The position numbers were made by a program, and so were the translations under genes. The notes beneath the pieces were generated by a model. The model made no database searches, had not been told where the DNA came from, and worked only from the letters and a program-made list of their open reading frames with translations. Below, in pieces: positions 1-5,771 of a stretch of DNA of 7,593 bases. Numbering within the stretch: position 1 is the first letter of the stretch; every line of letters starts with the position of its first letter. Origin of the DNA: an uncultured Lactobacillus sp. GTDB lineage: Bacteria > Bacillota > Bacilli > Lactobacillales > Lactobacillaceae. The DNA lies in assembly GCA_947252915.1 (NCBI GenBank), contig CAMXWI010000036.1:1-7593 (forward strand). Direction: 5' to 3'.

Positions 1-635
1 AAACTATTTAACAAGAACCATAAACTAATACTACAAGTGATCAAACCCGTAATGTTAAATTGCGGGTTTTCTTTTGTGGCCAAGCTTGGCATCTCAATCC
101 ACGATAATACTAACGTAATCAAGATAAATGGTAGCACTAAGATAAATAAATAGCGCCAACTAAAGAAGTCCAAAATTAACCCAGCCACCGAAGGACCAAT
201 AATTGGTGAAAAATTAAACGCTAAACCAACAATCCCCATTACTGCTCCTTGATGACCATCCGTGGCATACTTCATAGCCATCACATTCACCAGTGGCATC
301 ATAATTCCAGAACCAATGGCCTGAATCATTCGCCCTGCAACAATGATATTAAATGTCGGCGCCACCGCACCAATCACCGTTCCAACCCCAAAAATCGCGG
401 TGAAAATTAAGAACAGGTTGCGGTAGCAATACTTTTTAATCAGGTACGCACTTACCGGGATCATAAGGGCGTTAACCAACATATACCCATTGCTGACCCA
501 CTGAACCCGCGCAGATGATAAATCAAAGTCCCGCATTAAAGTCGGCAGGGCAATGTTCATCATCGTAGAACACATGATTCCAAAGAACGTTCCTAGAACC
601 ATGATTGATAATAAAAATTTTTGTTTTCGACTCAC
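1..635 (-). CDS. DHA2-family MFS drug exporter, N-terminal part (runs off left edge)
   Basis: The reading frame is open from a GTG at 633-635 to the window edge: 211 codons plus two bases, with no stop. The start follows GAGGAG (642-647) at 6 bases spacing. It begins MSRKQKFLLSIMVLGTFFG and shows about six membrane segments before the cut. Family marks of 14-helix, proton-driven multidrug exporters are visible: LP and W46 around helix 1 to 2 (ALPTLM...VQWVSNGYML), GRMIQAIGSGIMMP at 101-114, the motif C-like GPSVAG at 147-152, and WRYLF at 160-164. Motif A after helix 2 is degenerate (YLIKKYCYRN). About half of a usual 450-500-residue protein is present. It lies downstream of the broken dehydrogenase and its terminator, so it is probably transcribed from its own promoter. 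The substrate is unknown; DHA2 assignment is secure, drug export is inferred from the family. Confidence 0.9.
   Translation of the reverse strand, partial: MSRKQKFLLSIMVLGTFFGIMCSTMMNIALPTLMRDFDLSSARVQWVSNGYMLVNALMIPVSAYLIKKYCYRNLFLIFTAIFGVGTVIGAVAPTFNIIVAGRMIQAIGSGIMMPLVNVMAMKYATDGHQGAVMGIVGLAFNFSPIIGPSVAGLILDFFSWRYLFILVLPFILITLVLSWIEMPSLATKENPQFNITGLITCSISLWFLLNS
43..75 (+). terminator. Terminator-like hairpin on the plus strand, inside the exporter gene
   Basis: An 11-bp stem (43-53 with 59-69) with a 5-base loop is followed by a T-rich tail (TTTTCTTTT, 67-75). One pair is U-G on the plus strand but becomes a C-A mismatch on the minus strand, so the fold favours plus-strand RNA, antisense to the exporter gene. 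No plus-strand gene is visible here. It could end an antisense transcript or be chance. Confidence 0.35.
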
Positions 636-665
636 TTTTTACTCCTCTTTTTCTAATGCCTAATC

Positions 666-694
666 AGCATACACGGGATTGGGGTAAAAAACAA
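666..694 (-). promoter_or_regulatory. Candidate proximal promoter of the truncated exporter
   Basis: Read on the minus strand, TTGTTT (689-694) is followed after 17 bases by TATGCT (666-671). The match to sigma-A consensus is moderate at both boxes. Transcription would begin near 659, giving a short leader that still holds the GAGGAG ribosome binding site. A competing promoter lies at 729-758. Confidence 0.4.
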
Positions 695-728
695 TTCTCA
701 AATTAAAATTTTGTGAGGATCGCAAGTC

Positions 729-758
729 GGTATAGCACTATACATAAAAGGCTTTCAA
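729..758 (-). promoter_or_regulatory. Candidate distal promoter overlapping a 14-bp palindrome (possible operator)
   Basis: Read on the minus strand, TTGAAA (753-758) is followed after 18 bases by an extended -10, TGC-TATACC (729-734 for the hexamer). The -35 box lies inside the stem of the dehydrogenase terminator. The -10 overlaps the dyad GTATAG-TG-CTATAC (730-743), whose 6-bp arms are perfect. A dyad over a -10 box in front of an exporter is a common repressor-site layout, but no regulator gene is seen nearby, so this is inference. Confidence 0.35.
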
Positions 759-787
759 GGTCACGGTTTACCGCGCCCCTGAAAGCC
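746..787 (-). terminator. Strong Rho-independent terminator of the dehydrogenase gene
   Basis: On the minus strand GGCTTTCA (780-787) pairs perfectly with TGAAAGCC (750-757). The stem continues inward with a G-U and two G-C pairs, a mismatch, and a further five pairs closed by a short UAAA-type loop. TTTT (746-749) follows. It starts 17 bases after the TAA stop at 804-806 and fits termination of that gene before the second exporter. Confidence 0.85.
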
Positions 788-803
788 GATTAAGCTTATT
801 TAA

Positions 804-1848
804 TTAATCACTAACTTTAACGTATGACTTGATGACTTTCCGGTCCGCCATTTCTTGGTAAGCATCATTAATTTGATCAAGGGTAAAGGTCTTTGTAAAG
901 ACCTTGCCAGGATTAATCTTACCATCTAACACTGCCTTTAATAAGATTTGCTTATCATAGGTAGTAACAGAAGCAGGTCCACCCGCAATCGTGGTGTTGT
1001 TATAGAAGGATTGCGTCATATCCATTGCTGGCATGTGTGGTAATCCAACTCGACCAACGGCAGCTCCTGGGCGAGCGACCTTCATTGCCGTTTCAGTTGA
1101 TTGTTCTGTCCCGACACATTCAAGAACAGCATCTGCGCCGCTCCCATTAGTAAGGTCCATGATTTCCTTAACGGCATCGTCACCACGTGAAGCAACATTA
1201 TCAGTGGCACCAAATTCAACCGCTAACTGATGACGATCTTCGTGCCGACTAGTTGAAATAATTCGACTAGCACCACGGAGCTTAGCCGCAATGATTGCGG
1301 AAAGGCCAACGGCCCCATCACCCATGACAACCACCGTGTCGCCAGGTTTAACATTTGCAACCCGTGCAGCATGATAACCAGTCGCCATAACATCGGCAAG
1401 TGTTAATAGAGATTTCAGCATTCCTTCACTGTAATCACTCGGTTGACCAGGAACCTTGACCAATGCCCATTGACCGTGTTGGAAACGAATGTATTCCGCT
1501 TGGGTTCCAGTAGAGAAGTTATCACTATGGTCTTTGGCAAACGCCATCGAAACCAGCAAGACAGGCTGCACAATGTCCACAACCGTGGGTAAATGGTGCA
1601 ATTACAAAGTCGCCTGGCTTAACGGTGGTAATAGCATCGCCGACTTCTTCAACAATTCCTAAAGCTTCGTGCCCAGAGTTTTCCGAATTTGGTTCAACTT
1701 TGTTAATGCCACGGAAATTCCACAGGTCAGATCCACAAACACAGGCCCGGACGACCTTCAAGATCACGTCGTCATCCTTTTGAATGGTTGGCTTTGGTGA
1801 ATCAATAATCTTCATTTCGCCAGCTTGAGCTAAAATCGCGTTCTTCAT
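804..1848 (-). pseudogene. Zinc-dependent alcohol dehydrogenase (MDR family), frameshifted
   Basis: Two reading frames together make one medium-chain, NAD(P)- and zinc-dependent alcohol dehydrogenase. The first (1525-1848, 107 residues, MKNAILAQAGEMK...) carries the catalytic zinc ligands C38 (CGSD) and H60-E61, and the structural-zinc lobe C90, C93, C96, C104. It then runs out of frame at QRP-stop. The second frame takes over at AKDHSDNFSTG near 1535, with the Rossmann motif GDGAVG and the C-terminal domain to the stop at 804. The whole span is 1045 bases; removing one base gives 348 codons (347 residues), the usual family length. The likely site is the GG at 1536-1537 (TGCCAAAG where TGCAAAG would read through). 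The start at 1848 is chosen because AAGGAAG precedes it; the upstream ATG at 1884 lacks a ribosome binding site. As read, the protein would lose its cofactor domain. A real mutation, a sequencing error or programmed slippage are possible, in that order of likelihood. Confidence 0.9.
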
Positions 1849-1914
1849 GATTAGAGCTTCCTTTCTTTGTTTAACCATAGTCATTTATCAACTGCTATCA
1901 ACATTACTGACTAC

Positions 1915-1943
1915 ATTATAGTTCGTTGGTTAACAAATGTGAA
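1915..1943 (-). promoter_or_regulatory. Strong sigma-A-type promoter of the dehydrogenase gene
   Basis: Read on the minus strand, TTCACA (1938-1943; one mismatch to TTGACA) is followed after 17 bases by a perfect TATAAT (1915-1920). Transcription would start near 1908, giving a leader of about 60 bases before the ATG at 1848. It lies 40 bases past the stop of the upstream exporter, with no convincing terminator between them, so read-through from the exporter is also possible. Confidence 0.7.
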
Positions 1944-1983
1944 ATACCTATTACTGATTAATGTTTATAACCAAAATACATTA

Positions 1984-3375
1984 TTAGTGCTGATCTTGAT
2001 GGTGATAATTAATGAATGAAATCACTAATGTGAGGATTGTCAAAACTACGGTCATAATAAAATCAAGTTGTCCACCTACATAGGTCCGTTGGGCCATCGA
2101 TCCGGTCCCATGATTCTGAAAAATCGCCATTAACGATGCGAGGAATACAACCCCCGTTGCACCAGCGAATTGTTGAATCATGTTAAAAAGTGAGCTGACG
2201 TCCGCGGCACTTTCCGCAGCCACATTGACCGTTGCATTTGAAATCGTGTTTGAGAAGGCAAAGTTAAAGCCGGTTCGCAGAATAATGAACAATACCATCA
2301 TTAACAGGGGCGTTAGGTGAGACTGAAGTAGCCAAAAAACCAGTCCACCAATCACGAATAAAACATTCCCTAATAGCACTGGCAGTTTAAAACCATACTG
2401 ATCTGCCAGATGACCAGCAAATGGTGAGATAATCGCTCCACATATTGCCCCCGGCAGCAAAATAACCCCCGAGACAAACGCAGACGCGTGTAACGTGTAT
2501 TGAGCATAAACTGGAATCACCAAGGAGATTCCAATATTGATGAACTGCAAATTAAAGTAATTCCAGCCATCAAGGGCCACGGGCAAATTCCGAAAAATCC
2601 CTAGATCTACTAAGGACGTTGTCCCACTCCCGTTGGCCTTCACGAATCCAGCAAAGAGTACTAATGCGACTAACAAGAATGCCCAGAACTTAAGATCGAA
2701 CCCAGTTTTACCGATAATTGACAGAGCATAAATCCAGATGATCATTGCCAGTGCCAAGAGGATAAAGCTCCCCGTACTAAATGGCTTCGTCTCTGCCAAC
2801 GGAATATTAGTAATCAACCACTGCCCTAATACTAGAGAAATAATCGCAAGGGGCAGCACTAACCAAAAGATCATCCGCCATGATAGCGCCGTGGCAACTA
2901 ATCCACCATATGTTGGCCCCAATGCCGGCGCAAACGAAATTACCATCGCAGCAATTCCCGTCATTGAGCCTAATTTGGACCGTGGAATGTTAGTGAAAAT
3001 CAGTTGAAACATCATCGGGGTCGACAAACCAGTCGCGGCCGCCTGCACAAATCGGCCAAACAGCAAAACCGGAAAGTTTCCTGCCACTGCACAAATAATG
3101 TCACCGATAATAAAAGCGGCTACGGCAATCAAGTGCAGTCTTTTAACAAGAACCCGTTTGAGTAGAAAAGAGGTGGTACCCATTACAATCGTAACCATTA
3201 ATAGGTAGCCGGCGGTAATCCACTGGGTAGTATCCAGCGAGATGTTGAATACCCGCGACAGTTCTGGATAGGTCACATTGGTGGCGGTCTCCGTTAAAAT
3301 TCCAATAAAACTTAGTAGGGCGACCGAAAAAATGGCGCCGTACGTTCGTCCGCTTACTTTTTGATTTGTTGCCAA
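1984..3375 (-). CDS. DHA2-family MFS multidrug-type exporter, complete
   Basis: A 463-residue integral membrane protein starting at TTG (3373-3375), placed by AGGAGG (3383-3388) seven bases upstream. It has the 14-helix DHA2 plan. Visible marks are W52 after helix 1 (TTQWITAGYLL), GRFVQAAATGLSTP at 107-120, the motif C-like GPTYGG at 153-158, W167-R168 at the end of helix 5, and a second motif A-like loop GHLADQYGFKLP at 321-332. The length fits the EmrB/QacA-type family. Such proteins export drugs, dyes or toxic metabolites in exchange for protons; the substrate here cannot be read. It follows a PhzF-family gene, with a terminator-like hairpin just before its ribosome binding site, so its expression may depend on read-through or on a promoter in the gap. 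It is a clear family relative of the truncated exporter at the left edge, though well diverged. Confidence 0.93.
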   Translation of the reverse strand: MATNQKVSGRTYGAIFSVALLSFIGILTETATNVTYPELSRVFNISLDTTQWITAGYLLMVTIVMGTTSFLLKRVLVKRLHLIAVAAFIIGDIICAVAGNFPVLLFGRFVQAAATGLSTPMMFQLIFTNIPRSKLGSMTGIAAMVISFAPALGPTYGGLVATALSWRMIFWLVLPLAIISLVLGQWLITNIPLAETKPFSTGSFILLALAMIIWIYALSIIGKTGFDLKFWAFLLVALVLFAGFVKANGSGTTSLVDLGIFRNLPVALDGWNYFNLQFINIGISLVIPVYAQYTLHASAFVSGVILLPGAICGAIISPFAGHLADQYGFKLPVLLGNVLFVIGGLVFWLLQSHLTPLLMMVLFIILRTGFNFAFSNTISNATVNVAAESAADVSSLFNMIQQFAGATGVVFLASLMAIFQNHGTGSMAQRTYVGGQLDFIMTVVLTILTLVISFINYHHQDQH

Positions 3376-3422
3376 AAAATCCCCTCCTCAAAATAAAAAG
3401 CTACGGCAATTTGCTCTGCCAT
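3354..3422 (-). other. Possible 22-codon leader peptide overlapping the terminator and the exporter start
   Basis: An ATG at 3420-3422 opens a 22-codon frame (MAEQIAVAFYFEEG...) that reads through the hairpin at 3398-3427 and the exporter's ribosome binding site, and stops out of frame inside the exporter gene. A ribosome on it would melt the hairpin. The upstream AAAGAG is a poor ribosome binding site, so translation is uncertain and chance is a fair alternative. Confidence 0.2.
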
Positions 3423-3427
3423 AGCTT
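3391..3427 (-). terminator. Terminator abutting the ribosome binding site of the exporter (possible attenuator)
   Basis: On the minus strand an 11-bp stem (3417-3427 with 3398-3408) with an 8-base loop is followed by TTTTT-A-TTTT. One pair is U-G on the minus strand but C-A on the plus strand, so the fold favours minus-strand RNA. It lies 54 bases past the PhzF-family stop and would end that operon. The U-tract ends one base before GAGGAGG of the exporter, so any exporter transcript must pass through it. Confidence 0.75.
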
Positions 3428-3437
3428 GAACTCTTTA

Positions 3438-3466
3438 ATTCTACTTTACCTGAATTATTATATAAA
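3438..3466 (-). promoter_or_regulatory. Tentative promoter of the complete exporter
   Basis: Read on the minus strand, TTTATA (3461-3466) and TAGAAT (3438-3443) are 17 bases apart. A perfect TATAAT (3457-3462) overlaps this region but has no good -35 box. Either start would put the hairpin at 3398-3427 in the leader, near its 5' end. The gap is AT-rich, so false matches are likely. Confidence 0.3.
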
Positions 3467-3480
3467 AGCAAAGGACCACC

Positions 3481-4278
3481 CTAACTTTTTTCTGACAAGT
3501 TTAATTGGCCTGTAGAATATCGAACTGCTTTTCCCGCCAATTTAGTGGTTTTCCCAGCGTATGTACAATACAAAACGCCGCTTCGGGCAGAAGCTTGATA
3601 AGCCACTAGTTCATTCTTGCCTAACTTGCGTGCCCAATACGGAATAATATGACAATGACCACTGCCGCAAACTGGATCTTCTGGCACCGCCAATTTAGGT
3701 GCAAAGGAGCGGGAGACGCAGTCATACTTTTGCCCTTTAGCCGTCACATTTTGAAGAAGACCGGGTAGTTGAGCCAGCCTCGTTTGATCAGGGTTCATTT
3801 TAATAACCGTTTCCGGATTTTCATACACACATAACAGGTCACGACCAAGATAAGCTTCACGTGGTTGAGCACCAAATGCGGCCGTCATTTCAGCAGTCAC
3901 TGGGATTGCTTTAAGATCATACGATGGAAATGCCATTTCATAGCGATTAGCCTTTTTAGTCACTGCGAGCTGACCACTTTTCTTCGTTTGAAAAATAATG
4001 GTATCACTATCTGCTGGGGCTGCTTCTTGAAAAATCACAAAGGCCGTCGCTAAAGTGGCATGCCCACATAAGTCAATCTCACCACCGGGAGTAAACCACC
4101 GTAATGCATAGTGATTTGCATCCCGACGAATTGCAAAGGCAGTTTCAGAAAAACGATTTTCCTTAGCAATATTCATCATTAGTTGTTCCCGTGGCCACTC
4201 TTTAACTAAACAAACCGCAGCAGAATTACCCTTAAATAGTTCATCAGTAAAGGCATCCACGACATACATTGGAATCAT
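3481..4278 (-). CDS. PhzF-family isomerase
   Basis: A 265-residue cytosolic protein of the PhzF/diaminopimelate-epimerase fold. Signature stretches are FTDELFKGNSAAV (10-22), ENRFSETAF (40-48) with the presumed catalytic E45, WFTPGGEIDLCGHATLA (61-77) with H73, and EDPVCGSGHC (200-209) with D201. These correspond to the catalytic Glu, His and Asp described for PhzF. Length is normal for the family. The start at ATG 4276-4278 follows AGGGAG at 7 bases; an in-frame ATG at 4302 has no ribosome binding site and would overlap the upstream gene. It sits 11 bases behind the YczE-like gene, so the two are almost surely co-transcribed. The family covers phenazine isomerase and many proteins of unknown role. 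No other phenazine genes are here, so phenazine synthesis should not be inferred. Confidence 0.9.
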   Translation of the reverse strand: MIPMYVVDAFTDELFKGNSAAVCLVKEWPREQLMMNIAKENRFSETAFAIRRDANHYALRWFTPGGEIDLCGHATLATAFVIFQEAAPADSDTIIFQTKKSGQLAVTKKANRYEMAFPSYDLKAIPVTAEMTAAFGAQPREAYLGRDLLCVYENPETVIKMNPDQTRLAQLPGLLQNVTAKGQKYDCVSRSFAPKLAVPEDPVCGSGHCHIIPYWARKLGKNELVAYQASARSGVLYCTYAGKTTKLAGKAVRYSTGQLNLSEKS

Positions 4279-4289
4279 GATTTCACTCC

Positions 4290-4901
4290 CTAACATCGAC
4301 AAAAGGCTGGCATATGCGCATCACAAAAATTAACGATGCGAGCCTGAATAAGTAAACCAACGATCGTCCCCACATGCACTGCATACAAGGCATGGTTATG
4401 CAGTACACAGATCACAATAATGATGATGGGTAAGACCATGTTAAAACCCATTGTAAAGTGAACGTTAAAATGTTTTTTCAGCGTGACTGATAAATCATCA
4501 TGCGGATGGCAGCAACGGGCACGTTGATAAATGGCAAAACCAGCAAATGCCGTCACCAAACCCAACAGATCAAAAACGAAGCGCCATGCCATTGGCAAAC
4601 GATCAATCCCGAAGTGTCGCCACCATCCAGCAAACCACTGCATTAAAATACTATACGGAATCAAAAAAGCAAATTCCTTGCCAAGGGTTATCCAAATAAT
4701 CCGGCCAGTAATAAGCGCATTCAAAATAATTACCACGAGTCCCTCGGAAAAAATAGTTTCTGTCATGGTCCACTGCAGGGTATGCATGATATTAACGATT
4801 GAAGCCGGCCATGGCATACTTCCCATGTTTGTAACGATCGTCATCGAATGACCAATTGAATTTAAAACAACCGCTAATGCGACCGCAAAGACTCGGCGCA
4901 T
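4290..4901 (-). CDS. YczE-like integral membrane protein
   Basis: A 203-residue, very hydrophobic protein with about five membrane segments (roughly 5-25, 50-70, 77-95, 107-125 and 150-187). The stretch GHSMTIVTNMGSMPWPASIV (17-36) matches the pattern of the YczE/YyaS/YitT-type membrane family (a G, then L/M-T-x-x-x-N-x-G-x-x-P-W), and HVGTIVGLLIQ (176-186) matches its conserved C-terminal GT segment. The biochemical role of this family is not settled. The start at 4901 is set by GGTGAGGA just upstream. The 5' side carries a terminator that ends right before this ribosome binding site, and the 3' end is 11 bases from the PhzF-family start, so the two probably form a pair. The C-terminus is unusually Cys/His-rich (NFCDAHMPAFCRC). 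Family call is by pattern, function unknown. Confidence 0.7.
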   Translation of the reverse strand: MRRVFAVALAVVLNSIGHSMTIVTNMGSMPWPASIVNIMHTLQWTMTETIFSEGLVVIILNALITGRIIWITLGKEFAFLIPYSILMQWFAGWWRHFGIDRLPMAWRFVFDLLGLVTAFAGFAIYQRARCCHPHDDLSVTLKKHFNVHFTMGFNMVLPIIIIVICVLHNHALYAVHVGTIVGLLIQARIVNFCDAHMPAFCRC

Positions 4902-4914
4902 TATTCCTCACCTC

Positions 4915-4958
4915 AAATAAAAAAACGCAATTCCCCGTTATTTCCCGGGAAATTGTCG
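4915..4958 (-). terminator. Terminator abutting the ribosome binding site of the YczE-like gene
   Basis: On the minus strand CAATTTCCC (4947-4955) pairs with GGGGAATTG (4928-4936), with one U-G pair. Beyond a bulged A, two further pairs extend the stem (4957-4958 with 4926-4927). A run of seven T (4919-4925) and TTT (4915-4917) follow. It begins 6 bases after the stop of the 37-codon gene, and the next gene's GAGGTGAGG begins directly after it. The left arm also belongs to the perfect palindrome ATTTCCCGGGAAAT (4940-4953), which could form an alternative fold. Confidence 0.8.
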
Positions 4959-4964
4959 TTGGCA

Positions 4965-5078
4965 TTAGTCTTTCTTTTCTGCGTTATTTAATGACTTCAT
5001 AATGGAAGGATTCTTGGAATGGCAATCCTTCAACATTTGTAAGTCTTCTGCACTTAATTCAACAACATACTTACTCAT
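4965..5078 (-). CDS. Small protein of 37 residues, unknown function
   Basis: An ATG at 5076-5078 opens a 37-codon frame ending in TAA at 4965-4967. The ribosome binding site GGGGGA (5085-5090) is very strong and well spaced. The protein begins MSKYVVELSAEDLQMLKD and ends in a charged NNAEKKD tail. It is hydrophilic with no membrane segment or secretion signal, and residues 8-18 could form a short amphipathic helix. It contains one Cys (19). A promoter lies just upstream and a terminator just downstream, so it can form its own short transcript directly behind the response-regulator gene. I do not recognise a family. A small regulatory protein or partner of the adjacent kinase, regulator or YczE-like protein is possible, but this is only inferred from position. 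Confidence 0.7.
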   Translation of the reverse strand: MSKYVVELSAEDLQMLKDCHSKNPSIMKSLNNAEKKD

Positions 5079-5114
5079 TATAATTCCCCCGTTTTTCGGC
5101 ATAGATTAACTATT

Positions 5115-5142
5115 AATATACCACTAATGACCAGAACTGCAA
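5115..5142 (-). promoter_or_regulatory. Promoter of the 37-codon gene and perhaps the YczE-PhzF operon
   Basis: Read on the minus strand, TTGCAG (5137-5142) is followed after 16 bases by an extended -10, TGG-TATATT (hexamer 5115-5120). The start would be near 5108, about 30 bases before the small gene. It begins six bases past the response-regulator stop. ATTAA-TAG-TTAAT overlaps the downstream edge of the -10 and could be a regulator site. No terminator separates it from the regulator gene. Confidence 0.5.
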
Positions 5143-5147
5143 TGCCC

Positions 5148-5771
5148 TTAAATCAAACCCTTTTTCACTGCAACCGCAATTGCCTGCGCCCGATTATGCA
5201 CCTTTAGCAATTCATAAACGGAAGAAAGGTAGTTTTTGACCGTCCGGGTGGTGACAAAGAGTTTTTCCGCAATTTCAGCATTTGTTTTACCATCCGCAAT
5301 CATCTTCAGCAACTTAATCTGTTGGGCGGAAAGTTCGACGTCACCACCGTGTTCTTCATCCTTCAGCACTGATGACAAAACTTCCCGACTGATCGCAATA
5401 TAGTTTGGATCCCTGAGAATATCTTCAATGCTGTCCGCAATCTTGTAGGGATCTTCATCTTTTAATAGGTAACCACGAATTCCCTTCTTAACTACTTGCC
5501 GTGCAATCCGTGGATCAATCTCCGTTGATAAAATCATAATTTCAGTCTTACCGACTAACTGGTCGATTAAAGATCCTCCATCCATCTTGGGAATCAATAA
5601 ATCAACAATTACCAATTCTGGGAAACTATCTAATTCATCTAGTTTTCTCAGGGCCTCCTCACCATCCGAGGCCATCGCAACAATTGCTAAATCATCGTAA
5701 CTTTCGATGACCTGTTTGAGTCCCTCTCGAACAATGGGATGATCATCAACGATCATGATTGTGTGTTTCAT
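5148..5771 (-). CDS. NarL/LuxR-type response regulator
   Basis: A 207-residue cytosolic transcription factor. The receiver domain (about 3-120) shows the acidic pair D9-D10, phospho-acceptor D57 (VIVDLLIPKMDG), T83 in LST and K104 in LLKD. The LuxR-type helix-turn-helix (about 146-205) includes LSAQQIKLLKMIADGKTNAE and VTTRTVKNYLSSVYELL, normal for the family. Length is typical. The start ATG (5769-5771) overlaps the kinase stop as ATGA, and its ribosome binding site GAGGAGG lies inside the end of the kinase gene, so translation is probably coupled. The pair forms a two-component system; phosphorylated, this protein should bind dyad sites near promoters. The best candidate site in the window is the inverted repeat at 7044-7073. 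It resembles VraR/LiaR/DesR-like regulators, but no specific name is justified. Confidence 0.95.
   Translation of the reverse strand: MKHTIMIVDDHPIVREGLKQVIESYDDLAIVAMASDGEEALRKLDELDSFPELVIVDLLIPKMDGGSLIDQLVGKTEIMILSTEIDPRIARQVVKKGIRGYLLKDEDPYKIADSIEDILRDPNYIAISREVLSSVLKDEEHGGDVELSAQQIKLLKMIADGKTNAEIAEKLFVTTRTVKNYLSSVYELLKVHNRAQAIAVAVKKGLI

Noticed and set aside
1536..1601. N-terminal 22 residues of the second dehydrogenase frame (MHHLPTVV...) as a real protein start
   Set aside because: They are the wrong-frame reading of the structural-zinc region, which is well conserved in the other frame.
1849..1884. Earlier ATG for the dehydrogenase
   Set aside because: No ribosome binding site; the usual family start MKNAILA follows AAGGAAG at 1848.
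1921..1934. Possible operator in the dehydrogenase promoter spacer (GTTAACCAACGAAC)
   Set aside because: Only three symmetrical pairs at each end; not a convincing dyad.
3143..3391. Minus-strand frame over the exporter start
   Set aside because: It is an out-of-frame shadow of the exporter's first helices, rich in unlikely residues.
3381..3480. T-box or metabolite riboswitch before the exporter
   Set aside because: The leader is too short and shows no T-box consensus or known aptamer core; only the hairpin is supported.
4279..4302. Earlier ATG for the PhzF-family gene
   Set aside because: It has no ribosome binding site and would overlap the upstream gene; ATG at 4278 has AGGGAG at the right distance and matches the family N-terminus.
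1033..4851. Plus-strand open frames at 1033-1230, 2738-3007, 3865-4053 and 4531-4851
   Set aside because: All lie antisense to well-supported genes, lack recognisable domains and show no ribosome binding site of note.
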